A model generated the notes under the pieces. It was not told the DNA's origin, did not search any database, and saw nothing but the letters and a program-made list of their open reading frames with translations. A program made the position numbers and the translations under genes. A stretch of 64,000 nucleotides of DNA. It comes from Methanocorpusculum sp. (GTDB lineage: Archaea > Halobacteriota > Methanomicrobia > Methanomicrobiales > Methanocorpusculaceae). The DNA lies in assembly GCA_029986255.1 (NCBI GenBank), contig DALTYD010000001.1:1-64000 (forward strand), read 5' to 3'. The number at the start of each line of letters is the position of its first letter. Position 1 is the stretch's first letter. Positions 47,083-55,937 of the stretch are shown here, one piece after another.

Positions 47083-47979
47083 TTAAAAATTATTTTTTCT
47101 GAGTTTTGATGATACGGGGATTCCAAGAATCTGTTTTGCCCCGGAGAATACATCGCGAGCGATCCGAACGAGTCCATAGGCAGCTGCCCACTCGTCAAAG
47201 ACAATGATTGACTTTTTTAGAAGTACTGATACCTCTTCGACTAGGGATGGAGCGAGGCTTCCAGCAAGAGCAACTGGTGCTTCAGGTGCTAGTAGCGCAA
47301 GGGATGCACATTCCATTGCTGTCCACATGGCTATAGTTGGGTTTTGATATTTTTCTTCTATATGGTATTTCACGCCAGCAGTGGCGAATGCTGAATTTGC
47401 CGTGAGCTCACCAGCATCAATTTTTCTAATTGCATCTACATCCAGTGCACCGTGTTGTGTTCCTGGTGCAAACACGCAAGCGTCAAACGCTCCAATTACA
47501 TTACCTTTGTCAACTAGAAGAGAGACTGTATTTGAACTGATGTCAGAAACGATGAAGGTGTCTCCAAGTGTTTCTGCTACAAGGTAGGCAATACCAAGTT
47601 TTTCTGGACTGGCCTGGTGTGAGTATATTTTGAATCTTGGATCTGTGTTCGTACCCCGATGAATACCTGGTATTGCTACGGCTGGGATTTTAGAGTCCTT
47701 TATTGCATCAAAAACGCGTGTTCCTCCTCCAATGTGTTCTCCTGCTCCATTCTGTGTTAAAACGCCACGATTCTTCAGTGTTTCTACTGGTGTTATCTGT
47801 GAAAAATTGTCTCCCATTGAGTAACTGAGTGCTATTCCCAAAATTTCATCAATTGGACCAAATTTTTTCAGTTCATCTATGGTGAAATTTTTTGCTTTTT
47901 CACGTGTTATCTTAAATTGTTTCCCATTATCTGCTGCGAATCTGATGGCTGCTGTTCCATGATCAATCCCAATATACAT
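47083..47979 (-). CDS. Methanogenesis marker protein 12
   Basis: The 298-residue protein has an ASKHA-like nucleotide-binding start (MYIGIDHGTAAIRFAADNGK). GAGEHIGGGTRVFDAIKDSK and AGSLAPSLVEEVSVLL follow. This family is found in methanogens and used as a genomic marker for methanogenesis; its function is unproven. I choose the ATG at 47979 over one three codons earlier. It is transcribed toward porC. Confidence 0.92.
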   Translation of the reverse strand: MYIGIDHGTAAIRFAADNGKQFKITREKAKNFTIDELKKFGPIDEILGIALSYSMGDNFSQITPVETLKNRGVLTQNGAGEHIGGGTRVFDAIKDSKIPAVAIPGIHRGTNTDPRFKIYSHQASPEKLGIAYLVAETLGDTFIVSDISSNTVSLLVDKGNVIGAFDACVFAPGTQHGALDVDAIRKIDAGELTANSAFATAGVKYHIEEKYQNPTIAMWTAMECASLALLAPEAPVALAGSLAPSLVEEVSVLLKKSIIVFDEWAAAYGLVRIARDVFSGAKQILGIPVSSKLRKNNF

Positions 47980-47988
47980 GAGGATCAT

Positions 47989-48667
47989 ATTTGGAGGATA
48001 TCCAGATAATTATTGATCTCTTGTATGCGCTAAATATAGTTCTGATCTCATTCTGCCAATTTATTCTTTGTTTATGACTGCTGTCCTGTCTGTTATACAG
48101 TTCTGTATGTTTTTTTATGGCGTGTGCAAAAGCCATATCCAGTCAAAATGGTTCTCACTTTGTTGATAAACTTAGCTTGATAGTATTTCGGGGACAAAAT
48201 ATGTGTAACATGATGATGATGCGAGTAGATATTGAAACAAATTATTTTATCTCATTGTTAGTTATTTTCTATAGAGATTGAGTAGAAACGACCCATGTTG
48301 AGTCATGATGAATAGATGGTACGTACCCATTGTGAATCTTGCTATCCATAATTTTTCATCTTGCCTTTTCTGGTATTCTTATTGATAATGGTTAATTATT
48401 CCAAAAAAAAATTTTATGTAATTTGTTTAAATACTTTAAAAATTTTCAAAAATGATATATGATGTTCTGATTTTTATGGTTTTTCTGTTATGAATGATGA
48501 TCTAAATTCCAATCTTTCTTGAATGAATATCGAAAATTATTTTTATGGTTGTGAAATAACAAAGAAATAACTTGCTTCCTTCAAACAAGTTTAGTGTTCT
48601 AGTGTTTGAGATCGCAGTTGTAGATAAGGCAGGCTTTCTTTCTGGTCTTTTTTGGAAGTGAGTTACG
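47989..48667. other. AT-rich divergent spacer
   Basis: No gene is supported between marker protein 12 and the unknown pair at 48668. TTTAAATACTTTAAAAATTT near 48427-48446 could hold a TATA box but is too far upstream to assign. Confidence 0.4.
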
Positions 48668-48979
48668 ATGTCAGAAAAACAGGGTGGATATCTTACCGCG
48701 GCTGATTTTTATCATACCATCCATTGCAGGTTTGATACAGCTTCTGCAAATGGCGAAACAGTTCTTGAAGTAAATTCTGGAAAACTCCACAAACGTCTCA
48801 AAGCTGCTAATCGTTTGTCGCTGTGTTGCAACTGTCTGTACGATATGCAAAACATCGGTGATGTTATTCTTCATGCTCCATCTGGTGGTGTCGGTCCAGC
48901 TCTTCTTATCAGCTACTCTCTTCCACGTGACCATGGATTGATGCTGGAAAAAAAAGCATTTATTCCCCATCTCAGGTAA
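48668..48979 (+). CDS. Small uncharacterised protein, first gene of a two-gene cassette
   Basis: The 103-residue product begins MSEKQGGYLTAADFYHTIHC. It contains VNSGKLHKRLKAANRLSLCC, NCLYDMQNIGDVIL and PSGGVGPALLISYSLPRDHG. The Cys pair and the SGKLHxxL segment look like conserved sites, and the overall style recalls small proteins linked to restriction systems, but I cannot place the family. An AAGTGAG element sits just upstream of the ATG. Its stop overlaps the next ATG by one base (TAATG). Confidence 0.7.
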   Translation: MSEKQGGYLTAADFYHTIHCRFDTASANGETVLEVNSGKLHKRLKAANRLSLCCNCLYDMQNIGDVILHAPSGGVGPALLISYSLPRDHGLMLEKKAFIPHLR

Positions 48980-49437
48980 TGTCAAGTACGAAAGAGCGAT
49001 TTTGGCGTTTTGAAGAGCTTGCTGATTTGCATCCGGTATTTCGAGAACTCTCAATAATTGCTCGACAAACCCATCCAGAAATGACGACTCGTAGGCTCTG
49101 TGGGATTACGTCTGTAACTGCTGAGCTTATATGCAAAGTGCAGAAGATTCGCATAGACAATAGAAGATTTGGTACTGTTTGCGGTGCAATCGGAAAATGC
49201 GGTATTCTCTCTCCCGAAGGGTTGTATGCTCTTGTTCTCGTGCGTATCATTGGTAATAATCATGCTCGAAAAATTTCTGATACCTATTTAATGACACAAA
49301 ATGTGTTTGCATATGCCAGTTATGCATTTTTGATATTTGCGGATGAGGTTGTCGAAACGCGACTTTTAAAGAAAAAAAATGGTATAAATTTGGAAAAATT
49401 ATATTTTTATGTACCATTATCCCAACTTCTCATGTAA
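48979..49437 (+). CDS. Uncharacterised protein, second gene of the cassette
   Basis: The 152-residue product has no recognised domain. It contains FWRFEELADLHPVFRELSII, QTHPEMTTRRLCGITSVTAE and a hydrophobic stretch near VFAYASYAFLIFADEVVETR. It is predicted mostly helical. It starts on the last base of the upstream stop, so the two are translationally coupled. Its 3' end overlaps ahcY on the other strand by 31 bases, which suggests a late insertion or a 3' extension. Confidence 0.65.
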   Translation: MSSTKERFWRFEELADLHPVFRELSIIARQTHPEMTTRRLCGITSVTAELICKVQKIRIDNRRFGTVCGAIGKCGILSPEGLYALVLVRIIGNNHARKISDTYLMTQNVFAYASYAFLIFADEVVETRLLKKKNGINLEKLYFYVPLSQLLM

Positions 49438-50633
49438 TCTTTTTGCTCATTTGTCAATGTATCAATTGTTACGCCAACTGCTGCAAGTTTCAGGCGGGCG
49501 ATCTGTTCATCAATTTCGTTCGGTACATCGTGCACTCCGATTGTAAGGTTGCGTTCTGGTTTTGCCATATATTCAATAGATAGAGCCTGCACTGCAAAGC
49601 TGAGGTCCATAACCTCAATTGGATGACCCATACCCTTTGGTGTTGCCAGGTTGACCAATCGTCCTTCCGCGAGCAAATGGATCTTTTTGCCATTCATTAC
49701 GTATGTATCAATACCATCGCGATGCACAATTCTCGATGCATGTTTTGCAAGCCATGCTATCTCAATTTCATTATTGAAGTGGCCTGCATTGGAAAGAATT
49801 GCACCAGCTTTCATCATTGGAAAATGACGTTTGGTGATGACATTGCAGTTTCCGGTTGTTGTGATAAACAAATCTCCAATCGCTGCTGCCTCGTCCATAC
49901 ACATTACATCAAATCCATCAAAATGTGCTTGAAGTGCTCTGCGAGGTTCTATCTCTGTTACAATTACGCGCGCACCAAGTGCACGAGCTTTGGTTGCAAC
50001 CCCGCGACCACAATATCCATATCCTGCAATGACCACATGACGGCCTGCCATGAGCACATTTGTTGTTAGCATGATTGAAGCAATCACACTCTCACCGGTT
50101 CCATGGACGTTGTCGAAGTAATGTTTCATTGGGGTATCGTTTACTGCAATAACTGGGAATTCAAGTTTTCCACTGTTCTCCATTGCACGCAATCGATGAA
50201 TTCCTGTTGTTGTTTCCTCGCATGCACCAACTATTTCCGATAAGACATCGCGACGGTCATGGTGGACACGGTTAATTAAGTCCATCCCGTCATCAATAGT
50301 CAGGGTTGGGTGTGCATCAAGTACTTTATCAATTGCTGCGTAGTATTCCTCTCTGTTAGATCCGCGTTGAGCATAGCAGTCTACTCCATCTGCCCGTAGT
50401 GCTTCTGCAACATCGTTTTGTGTTGAGAGAGGGTTGCAGCCAGTGATATATACTTTTGCTCCTCCTGCAATAAGTGTGTGAACGAGGCATGCAGTCTTTG
50501 CCTCCACATGAAGTGCCATTCCAATTCTTTGGCCAATAAGAGGCTTTTCCTTTTTAAATCGTTCTCGAATAGCATTTAAGACGGGCATGTATTGCTGTGC
50601 CCACTCTATTTTCTGTTTTCCAGTCTGTGCCAT
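49407..50633 (-). CDS. ahcY: S-adenosylhomocysteine hydrolase
   Basis: The 408-residue NAD-dependent enzyme removes the SAH formed by methyltransferases. MALHVEAKTACLVHTLIAGG and GESVIASIMLTTNVLMAGRH are typical. The NAD-binding motif is VVIAGYGYCGRGVATKARAL. The C-terminus in archaea lacks the eukaryal extension, as here. The gene is complete and single. Confidence 0.95.
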   Translation of the reverse strand: MAQTGKQKIEWAQQYMPVLNAIRERFKKEKPLIGQRIGMALHVEAKTACLVHTLIAGGAKVYITGCNPLSTQNDVAEALRADGVDCYAQRGSNREEYYAAIDKVLDAHPTLTIDDGMDLINRVHHDRRDVLSEIVGACEETTTGIHRLRAMENSGKLEFPVIAVNDTPMKHYFDNVHGTGESVIASIMLTTNVLMAGRHVVIAGYGYCGRGVATKARALGARVIVTEIEPRRALQAHFDGFDVMCMDEAAAIGDLFITTTGNCNVITKRHFPMMKAGAILSNAGHFNNEIEIAWLAKHASRIVHRDGIDTYVMNGKKIHLLAEGRLVNLATPKGMGHPIEVMDLSFAVQALSIEYMAKPERNLTIGVHDVPNEIDEQIARLKLAAVGVTIDTLTNEQKDYMRSWDNGT

Positions 50634-51601
50634 ATTTAGATGTTTTAGTTTTGCAAATCTATTATTTTACACAATCCATACTTTTTCCTTATACATCAAC
50701 TATTTGGATGTAAAACTTTCTGCCCTCATGTGATCTCTTTGGTATAGTGACGTTCTCGTTTATTTCTCTATATAATAATTTTTCGAAGAAGATTAATGTT
50801 TTTTTTTCCTGTGAAATTGTTCGCCGTGTTGCGGTGTGGTGAGGGAAAAGATGTTGTGTCTTACTCATATCTCCAAGGTGATGGGATTGTGACACATTAT
50901 TTTGATGAGTCTGATATCCTTGGTGTTTTTGGAGTTGGTTCACTAACTTGAGTTTCTTGGACGATGAATATTCGAGGAATAGTATATCTTAGGGAGGAGC
51001 TGCATGACTAATTTGATTGTTATCTACTGAAATGCATTCTTTTGACTGTATCTCTATGTTTTTATTGGGGCAGCACTGGTGTAGAGTATCATATCTATTG
51101 ATATTATACAATATCATGCATGTACTCTCGTTGTGCATATGTTGTGAGTCAAATATCTGAATTTGCGCTAAATGATTAAGTAGAGATTTACCATCTAGAT
51201 ATGTTGTACGTGTCATTATTGGGTTCAAGTATATCTTTATATTAATTTTTTATTATTATTCTTAAGTATTTTTTAGGTAATAAGTGTTAATCTAGTCATG
51301 CATAATTCGCTTATAAAAATATATGCCTATCCCGATATTTGGGTTAAAGTATTGTTTCTTAAAACGTGATCCCATAAAAAAATTCTGTTCGTGATAAGAT
51401 ATTATATCCATGGAGGTGCTTGATTGTTTTCCAACTCTCAAAAATGTTTGCCTTTGCAATAGTAGTTGTACAATTGTTTACAGTAAATTTGCAGAAAATA
51501 TACAATTACATCCTATTTTTTCGACCAGGTTGTATAAATATTTTACTAGATGTTTATGCTGAAAAACTGTTTTTAGTCAACTATGTAAAAATATCTGAAA
51601 T
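50634..51601. other. Long spacer with possible remnants
   Basis: A plus-strand frame at 50796-50951 (51 codons) reads KLFAVLRCGEGKDVVSYSYL then QGDGIVTHYFDESDILGVFG and looks coding-like. Another at 51410-51562 starts ATGGAGGTG behind a TATA-like ATTATATCC. Neither has a known family. The rest is AT-rich, with no tRNA seen. Confidence 0.3.
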
Positions 51602-53362
51602 TTATTCTCTATTTGTAATTTCAGTCATTATTTTTGTTAAAAAAGCTTCTGGTTTCATTGAGATTGTCTTGTTGTCGCGCGTGCGAATTGAGATAGTATT
51701 TGTCTCCAACTCCTTTTCACCGATGATTATCATATATGGAACTCGTTCTGTGTACTGTGCTTGTCGGATCATGTAGCCTATTTTCTCATTGCGATTGTCC
51801 AGTTCACAGCGAATTTTTTGCTCTTCTAGCATTTGATAAATTCTTGTTGCGTACTTCTCACTCTTTTTAGATATCAGCAGGATCTTTATTTGTATCGGTG
51901 CAAGCCATATCGGGAATTTACCAGCGAAATGTTCAGTTAGAATACCAATGAACCGTTCAATCGATCCGAAACACACACGATGAACCATAACTGGTTTTGG
52001 ACGTTCATCATTTTCATTTACATAAGATAAGTTGAAATTTATCGGCATCTGAAAATCCAATTGAATTGTCCCACATTGCCATGTACGTCCCAGGCTGTCT
52101 TGAAGATGAAAATCAATCTTTGGCCCATAGAATGCTCCCTCTCCCTCGTTGATTGTATAGGGGAGATTTAGTTGCTCTAAAGCGCATATTAAACCATTTG
52201 TTGCTAGTTCCCACTCCTCACTCCTCCCCATACTCTTCGTAGGTCGGGTGGAAAGTTCTAGTGTGTAATCAAAATTGAACTTGGAATATACTTGATCAAT
52301 TAGCTTGATTACTGCACTGATCTCGTTGGCAATCTGATCTTGGCGCATGAAGATATGGGCATCGTCTTGTGTGAAACTACGGACGCGGAATAAACCATGA
52401 AGAACTCCCTTTAGCTCGTGACGATGCACTATCCCAAGTTCTGCAAGGCGCATTGGCAACTCTCGGTAACTATGTGGCTCATTTGCAAAGATCATGACTG
52501 CACCTGGGCAGTTCATTGGTTTAATACAGTAGTCCTCGTCGTCGATACGAGTTGCATACATGTTCTCTTTGTAGTGTTCCCAGTGTCCACTTGTCTCCCA
52601 GAGACAGCGATTCATAATGAGCGGAGTTGATATCTCTTGATAGCCGTTGGTAATATGCAGTTCACGCCAGTATTTTATCAACTCATTCTTAATGATCATG
52701 CCATTTGGAAGAAAGAACGGGAAACCCGGACCAACCTCGTCAAACATAAATAACTTCATGTCTTTTCCAATTTTTCGGTGATCGCGGCGTTCTGCTTCTT
52801 TTTGCAATTTTAGGAAATCATCCAGTTCTTTTGTTGTTGCAAATGCTATCCCATTGATCCTTGTTAACATCTTATTTTTGTTGTCATTTTTCCAGTACGC
52901 TCCAGATACGCCTGTGAGTTTGAATGCTTTTAGGGTTTTGGTATAGGTTAGATGGGGGCCTGTACACATATCGATATATTCGCCCTGTTGATAGAAGCTT
53001 AGCGGCTTATTTTCATCAAGGTCTGTGATGTGCTCAATTTTATATGGTTCATTTCGCTCTTCCATCAATTTTAGTGCATCTTCTCGTGATAGGACGAATG
53101 ATTTTATCGGCAGGTTTTCCTTGACAATTTCTCGCATTTCTTGTTCTATGTTTGGGAGATCTGTGTCCGAAAGTTTTGTGTCTCTCAGATCGATATCATA
53201 ATGGAATCCCTTTTCAGTTGCGGGTCCATAGGCAAATGATGAATGTGGGTATAGGCGTTTCACTGCCTGAGCAAGCACATGGGCTGCAGTATGCCGTATT
53301 ACGTGTAATTCCTCTTCTTTTGGGCATTCACCCACATTTCCGTCATTGTAAATTACTTTCAT
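51602..53362 (-). CDS. thrS: Threonyl-tRNA synthetase, bacterial-type, lacking the TGS domain
   Basis: The 586-residue class II synthetase has an N-terminal SAD editing domain (HTAAHVLAQAV, with the HxxxH zinc pair, and EYIDMCTGPHL with the Cys/His pair). The catalytic core has CIKPMNCPGAVMIFANEP, FRVRSFTQDDAHIFM and VCFGSIERFIGILTEHFAG, and the anticodon-binding domain is at the C-terminus. The SAD domain is the bacterial editing module; most euryarchaeal ThrRS have an unrelated D-amino-acid-deacylase-like N-terminal domain. The usual bacterial TGS domain (about 60 residues) is absent. Horizontal origin is likely. Confidence 0.92.
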   Translation of the reverse strand: MKVIYNDGNVGECPKEEELHVIRHTAAHVLAQAVKRLYPHSSFAYGPATEKGFHYDIDLRDTKLSDTDLPNIEQEMREIVKENLPIKSFVLSREDALKLMEERNEPYKIEHITDLDENKPLSFYQQGEYIDMCTGPHLTYTKTLKAFKLTGVSGAYWKNDNKNKMLTRINGIAFATTKELDDFLKLQKEAERRDHRKIGKDMKLFMFDEVGPGFPFFLPNGMIIKNELIKYWRELHITNGYQEISTPLIMNRCLWETSGHWEHYKENMYATRIDDEDYCIKPMNCPGAVMIFANEPHSYRELPMRLAELGIVHRHELKGVLHGLFRVRSFTQDDAHIFMRQDQIANEISAVIKLIDQVYSKFNFDYTLELSTRPTKSMGRSEEWELATNGLICALEQLNLPYTINEGEGAFYGPKIDFHLQDSLGRTWQCGTIQLDFQMPINFNLSYVNENDERPKPVMVHRVCFGSIERFIGILTEHFAGKFPIWLAPIQIKILLISKKSEKYATRIYQMLEEQKIRCELDNRNEKIGYMIRQAQYTERVPYMIIIGEKELETNTISIRTRDNKTISMKPEAFLTKIMTEITNRE

Positions 53363-53526
53363 GGAAATATCTCTATTCTTTTGCAGATGTACCGGTCATC
53401 TATTCTCCAGGAGACGTGTCTAATAATGCGATATGTCCTACTCAAGATAACCGTACTACATTTTTAGTCGTTTATAGGATATGGTGTTTTGGTACTTCAA
53501 CTATATCCTCTCTCTAATCCTAAAAG
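53363..53526. other. Short spacer between thrS and the tRNA-Lys pair
   Basis: No gene seen. On the minus strand the first tRNA is followed by GCTTTTAGG, a T-rich tail that may end the tRNA transcript. Confidence 0.4.
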
Positions 53527-53600
53527 CGGGCCTAAAGGGATTTGAACCCCTGGCCTACGGATTAAGAGTCCGTCGCTATTCCTGACTAAGCTATAGGCCC
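53527..53600 (-). tRNA. tRNA-Lys (anticodon CUU), copy 1
   Basis: The minus strand folds as a full cloverleaf. The 7-bp acceptor stem is GGGCCTA with TAGGCCC, the D arm lies around GCTTAGTCAGGAATAGC, and the anticodon stem is ACGGA with TCCGT around the loop CTCTTAA. The T arm is AGGGGTTCAAATCCCT, with discriminator G and CCA not encoded. It is identical to the copy at 53632-53705. Confidence 0.96.
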
Positions 53601-53631
53601 TTAAAAAAATTCTCTCTTCATCCAACACAAG

Positions 53632-53705
53632 CGGGCCTAAAGGGATTTGAACCCCTGGCCTACGGATTAAGAGTCCGTCGCTATTCCTGACTAAGCTATA
53701 GGCCC
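53632..53705 (-). tRNA. tRNA-Lys (anticodon CUU), copy 2
   Basis: Identical in sequence and fold to the neighbouring copy, 31 bases away on the same strand. Both are probably transcribed from the TATA element at 53748-53757. Confidence 0.96.
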
Positions 53706-53747
53706 ATTAATGATAATTGTTGGTTTGATTTAATTAGTCCTATAACT

Positions 53748-53757
53748 ATTTATAAAT
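53748..53757. promoter_or_regulatory. Palindromic TATA box shared by tRNA-Lys and the RCK-DHH gene
   Basis: ATTTATAAAT reads the same on both strands. It sits 26-35 bases before the ATG at 53783 on the plus strand and 43-52 bases from the tRNA 5' end on the minus strand. Both distances fit archaeal promoters, with an almost leaderless mRNA on one side and a short pre-tRNA leader on the other. Confidence 0.55.
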
Positions 53758-53782
53758 TTCTTTATTCAGGGTATTTCTCCTT

Positions 53783-55318
53783 ATGAGGGTATCTACCTTA
53801 ATATCCACACAACACGAATATTGGTACATGGTTGAAAGTGATGGGTTTCTGCCGAACAATCCCAAGACTCATAAAAAAATAAAATATCTTATTCTGGGTT
53901 GCGGCAGTATCGGTTACAATGTCCTCGAGGAACTCAAGGAGGATGATGAAAACGTCCTCGTTATCGATGTAAATGAAAAACGTGTGGATGACTTGCGTGA
54001 TCATCGTCATCAGGCGATGGTAGGGGATATCACCGATCCTGGTTTGCTTGCAAATATTCCTGAGCCGGAAATGGTCTTTATTCTTGCTGCAGATAAAGAT
54101 GCAAATCTTGCGGCGGTACAAAATATTAAGGGTGCCTATCAGCAAACCCATGTGGTTGCCCGTGCCGTGGATCTCTTTTCAGCGGATCAGTTAGTGGATC
54201 ATGGCGCCGATGTTGTTCTGTATCCTCAGCAAGTTGTCGCGAAATCTGCTGTCAATCACATGAACAATTTAGTTGCATCACGTTGTGCCCAAAGACTTTT
54301 CTCTCTCTTAAGCTCATGGGCAGGGACCCTTGGTATTATCACGCACAAAAATCCCGATCCTGACGCAATCTCAAGTGCTATGGCTCTTGCTGCAATTGCT
54401 TCCAGTGCTTCTTCTGGGAATCTCACAACTAAGATTCTTTACGAAGGCAATATAGGTCATCAGGAAAATCGCGCATTCGTCAATCTCCTTGAGATAAAGA
54501 TGGAACGCTTGACCCCGGAGATTCTCAGTGAATGTAATTATCTTGCTCTTGTCGATTGCGTTGCTCCCGGAATGAATAACGATCTCCCGTTGGATACGCC
54601 CATCAATATTGTTATTGATCATCACAGCAAGGAGGGTGTTACTCGTTTGTGGAAACCGGAATTTCTTGATTCTCGTCCAAATGTAGGCGCTACGGCATCG
54701 ATCATGACTCAGTATCTGCAGGAACTTTATCTGCCGATTGACAAAAAAGTTGCGACTGCTCTATTCTATGGTATCCGTGCTGACACCAAGGAGTTTCAGC
54801 GCAACCTCTCTCCCCAGGATCTTTATAATGCTGCATATCTTCTTCCATTGTCAGATAGATCCCTTTTGGAGGTTATTATGGCTCCATCTGTTTCTCAGGA
54901 GACGTTGGATGTCCTTGGTCATGCAATTGTTAATCGTGAGATAAAGCATGGATATTTGTTTTCCAACATTGGATATGTTAGAAATCGTGATGCCATTCCA
55001 CAGGCTGCTGATATGTTACTGAATTTGGAAGGTGTGACAACCGCGATGGTATATGGTATCACTGATACATTTATCACTCTATCTGCCCGTAATAAGGACA
55101 TTCGCTTACATGTTGGTGATGTAATGAAAGAGGCGTTCTCTCCTATTCCTGGTGCCTCTGCTGGAGGTCATGCAACAATGGCTGCTCTATCTATTCCCCT
55201 GAACGCGTTTTCTTTGGTGAAAAATAAGGATGAACTGCTCAATATGATTATTGATCCGATCTTGTCCAATTTCATGAAACTTGTTGGAATTTCTGAGGTT
55301 GAAGGAGATGAAATTTGA
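53783..55318 (+). CDS. RCK (TrkA_N)-DHH phosphoesterase fusion protein
   Basis: The 511-residue protein joins an NAD-binding RCK domain (about residues 30-150, YLILGCGSIGYNVLEELKED and MVGDITDPGLL) to a DHH-DHHA1 phosphoesterase. The phosphoesterase part carries ITHKNPDPDAISSAMALAAI, NIVIDHHSKE (DHH motif) and SAGGHATMAALSIPL (GGH motif). Such fusions occur in methanogens; cyclic di-nucleotide or nanoRNA hydrolysis gated by a nucleotide sensor is possible but unproven. The ATG at 53783 fits the TATA spacing; an in-frame ATG at 53828 is the alternative. It overlaps mptE by 11 bases. Confidence 0.9.
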   Translation: MRVSTLISTQHEYWYMVESDGFLPNNPKTHKKIKYLILGCGSIGYNVLEELKEDDENVLVIDVNEKRVDDLRDHRHQAMVGDITDPGLLANIPEPEMVFILAADKDANLAAVQNIKGAYQQTHVVARAVDLFSADQLVDHGADVVLYPQQVVAKSAVNHMNNLVASRCAQRLFSLLSSWAGTLGIITHKNPDPDAISSAMALAAIASSASSGNLTTKILYEGNIGHQENRAFVNLLEIKMERLTPEILSECNYLALVDCVAPGMNNDLPLDTPINIVIDHHSKEGVTRLWKPEFLDSRPNVGATASIMTQYLQELYLPIDKKVATALFYGIRADTKEFQRNLSPQDLYNAAYLLPLSDRSLLEVIMAPSVSQETLDVLGHAIVNREIKHGYLFSNIGYVRNRDAIPQAADMLLNLEGVTTAMVYGITDTFITLSARNKDIRLHVGDVMKEAFSPIPGASAGGHATMAALSIPLNAFSLVKNKDELLNMIIDPILSNFMKLVGISEVEGDEI

Positions 55319-55937
55319 GGAATGGGAACTGTACTACACACAAATCCTCAATTTTTTTGGATTTTCACGTGAGGAGGACGAGCTTGCCGCACGAATACTT
55401 GCCAAACTTCTCCCACATGATGATTTTGATAGACTTCGAGATACTGTTCAGGGCCGAAATTGCATAGTCTGTGGAAATGCACCGTCTCTTTTGGAGGATA
55501 TCTGTACAACGAATTTTTCTGATAAAGTCATTATTGCTGCGGATGCTGCGGCACGTGTTCTTCTACTTACAGATCATCGCCCGGATGTGATTTTCTCTGA
55601 TATTGATGGTATGGATGATGATTTTCTAGTTATGAATGATCTTGGAACGATTCTGGTGTTGCATGCTCACGGAGATAATATTCCTTTAATTCGTTCATGG
55701 GTACCAAAAGTGCGCGGTCCAGTTGTCGGAACAACTCAGGCATCACCTCTTCCCCATGTGTATAATTTTGGTGGTTTTTCAGATGGCGATCGTGGTGTGT
55801 TCTGTGCGTATGAACTTGGTGCTGCAAGTATCTCTCTTATTGGATTTGATCTGGATGATCGCTCTGTCGATCCCGTGAAACATGGGAAATTGATGATTGC
55901 ACGAAAACTTCTGAAACTCCTTGGCCATGATCTCTGA
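55308..55937 (+). CDS. mptE: 6-hydroxymethyl-7,8-dihydropterin pyrophosphokinase (MptE, DUF115)
   Basis: The 209-residue protein belongs to the DUF115/MptE family, which diphosphorylates hydroxymethyl-dihydropterin in tetrahydromethanopterin synthesis. NCIVCGNAPSLLED, IIAADAAARVLLLTDHRPDV and IFSDIDGMDDDFL are the family core. GRVGPVVGTTQ-like RGPVVGTTQASPLPHVYNFG and LIGFDLDD follow. The ATG at 55308 has GAAGGAG upstream; an upstream TTG-type start inside the DHH gene is rejected. It overlaps genes on both sides, indicating one operon. Confidence 0.92.
   Translation: MKFEEWELYYTQILNFFGFSREEDELAARILAKLLPHDDFDRLRDTVQGRNCIVCGNAPSLLEDICTTNFSDKVIIAADAAARVLLLTDHRPDVIFSDIDGMDDDFLVMNDLGTILVLHAHGDNIPLIRSWVPKVRGPVVGTTQASPLPHVYNFGGFSDGDRGVFCAYELGAASISLIGFDLDDRSVDPVKHGKLMIARKLLKLLGHDL

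Noticed and set aside
51420..51776. 118-codon plus-strand frame overlapping thrS
   Set aside because: It needs a TTG start and runs 175 bases antisense into thrS, a clear conserved gene.
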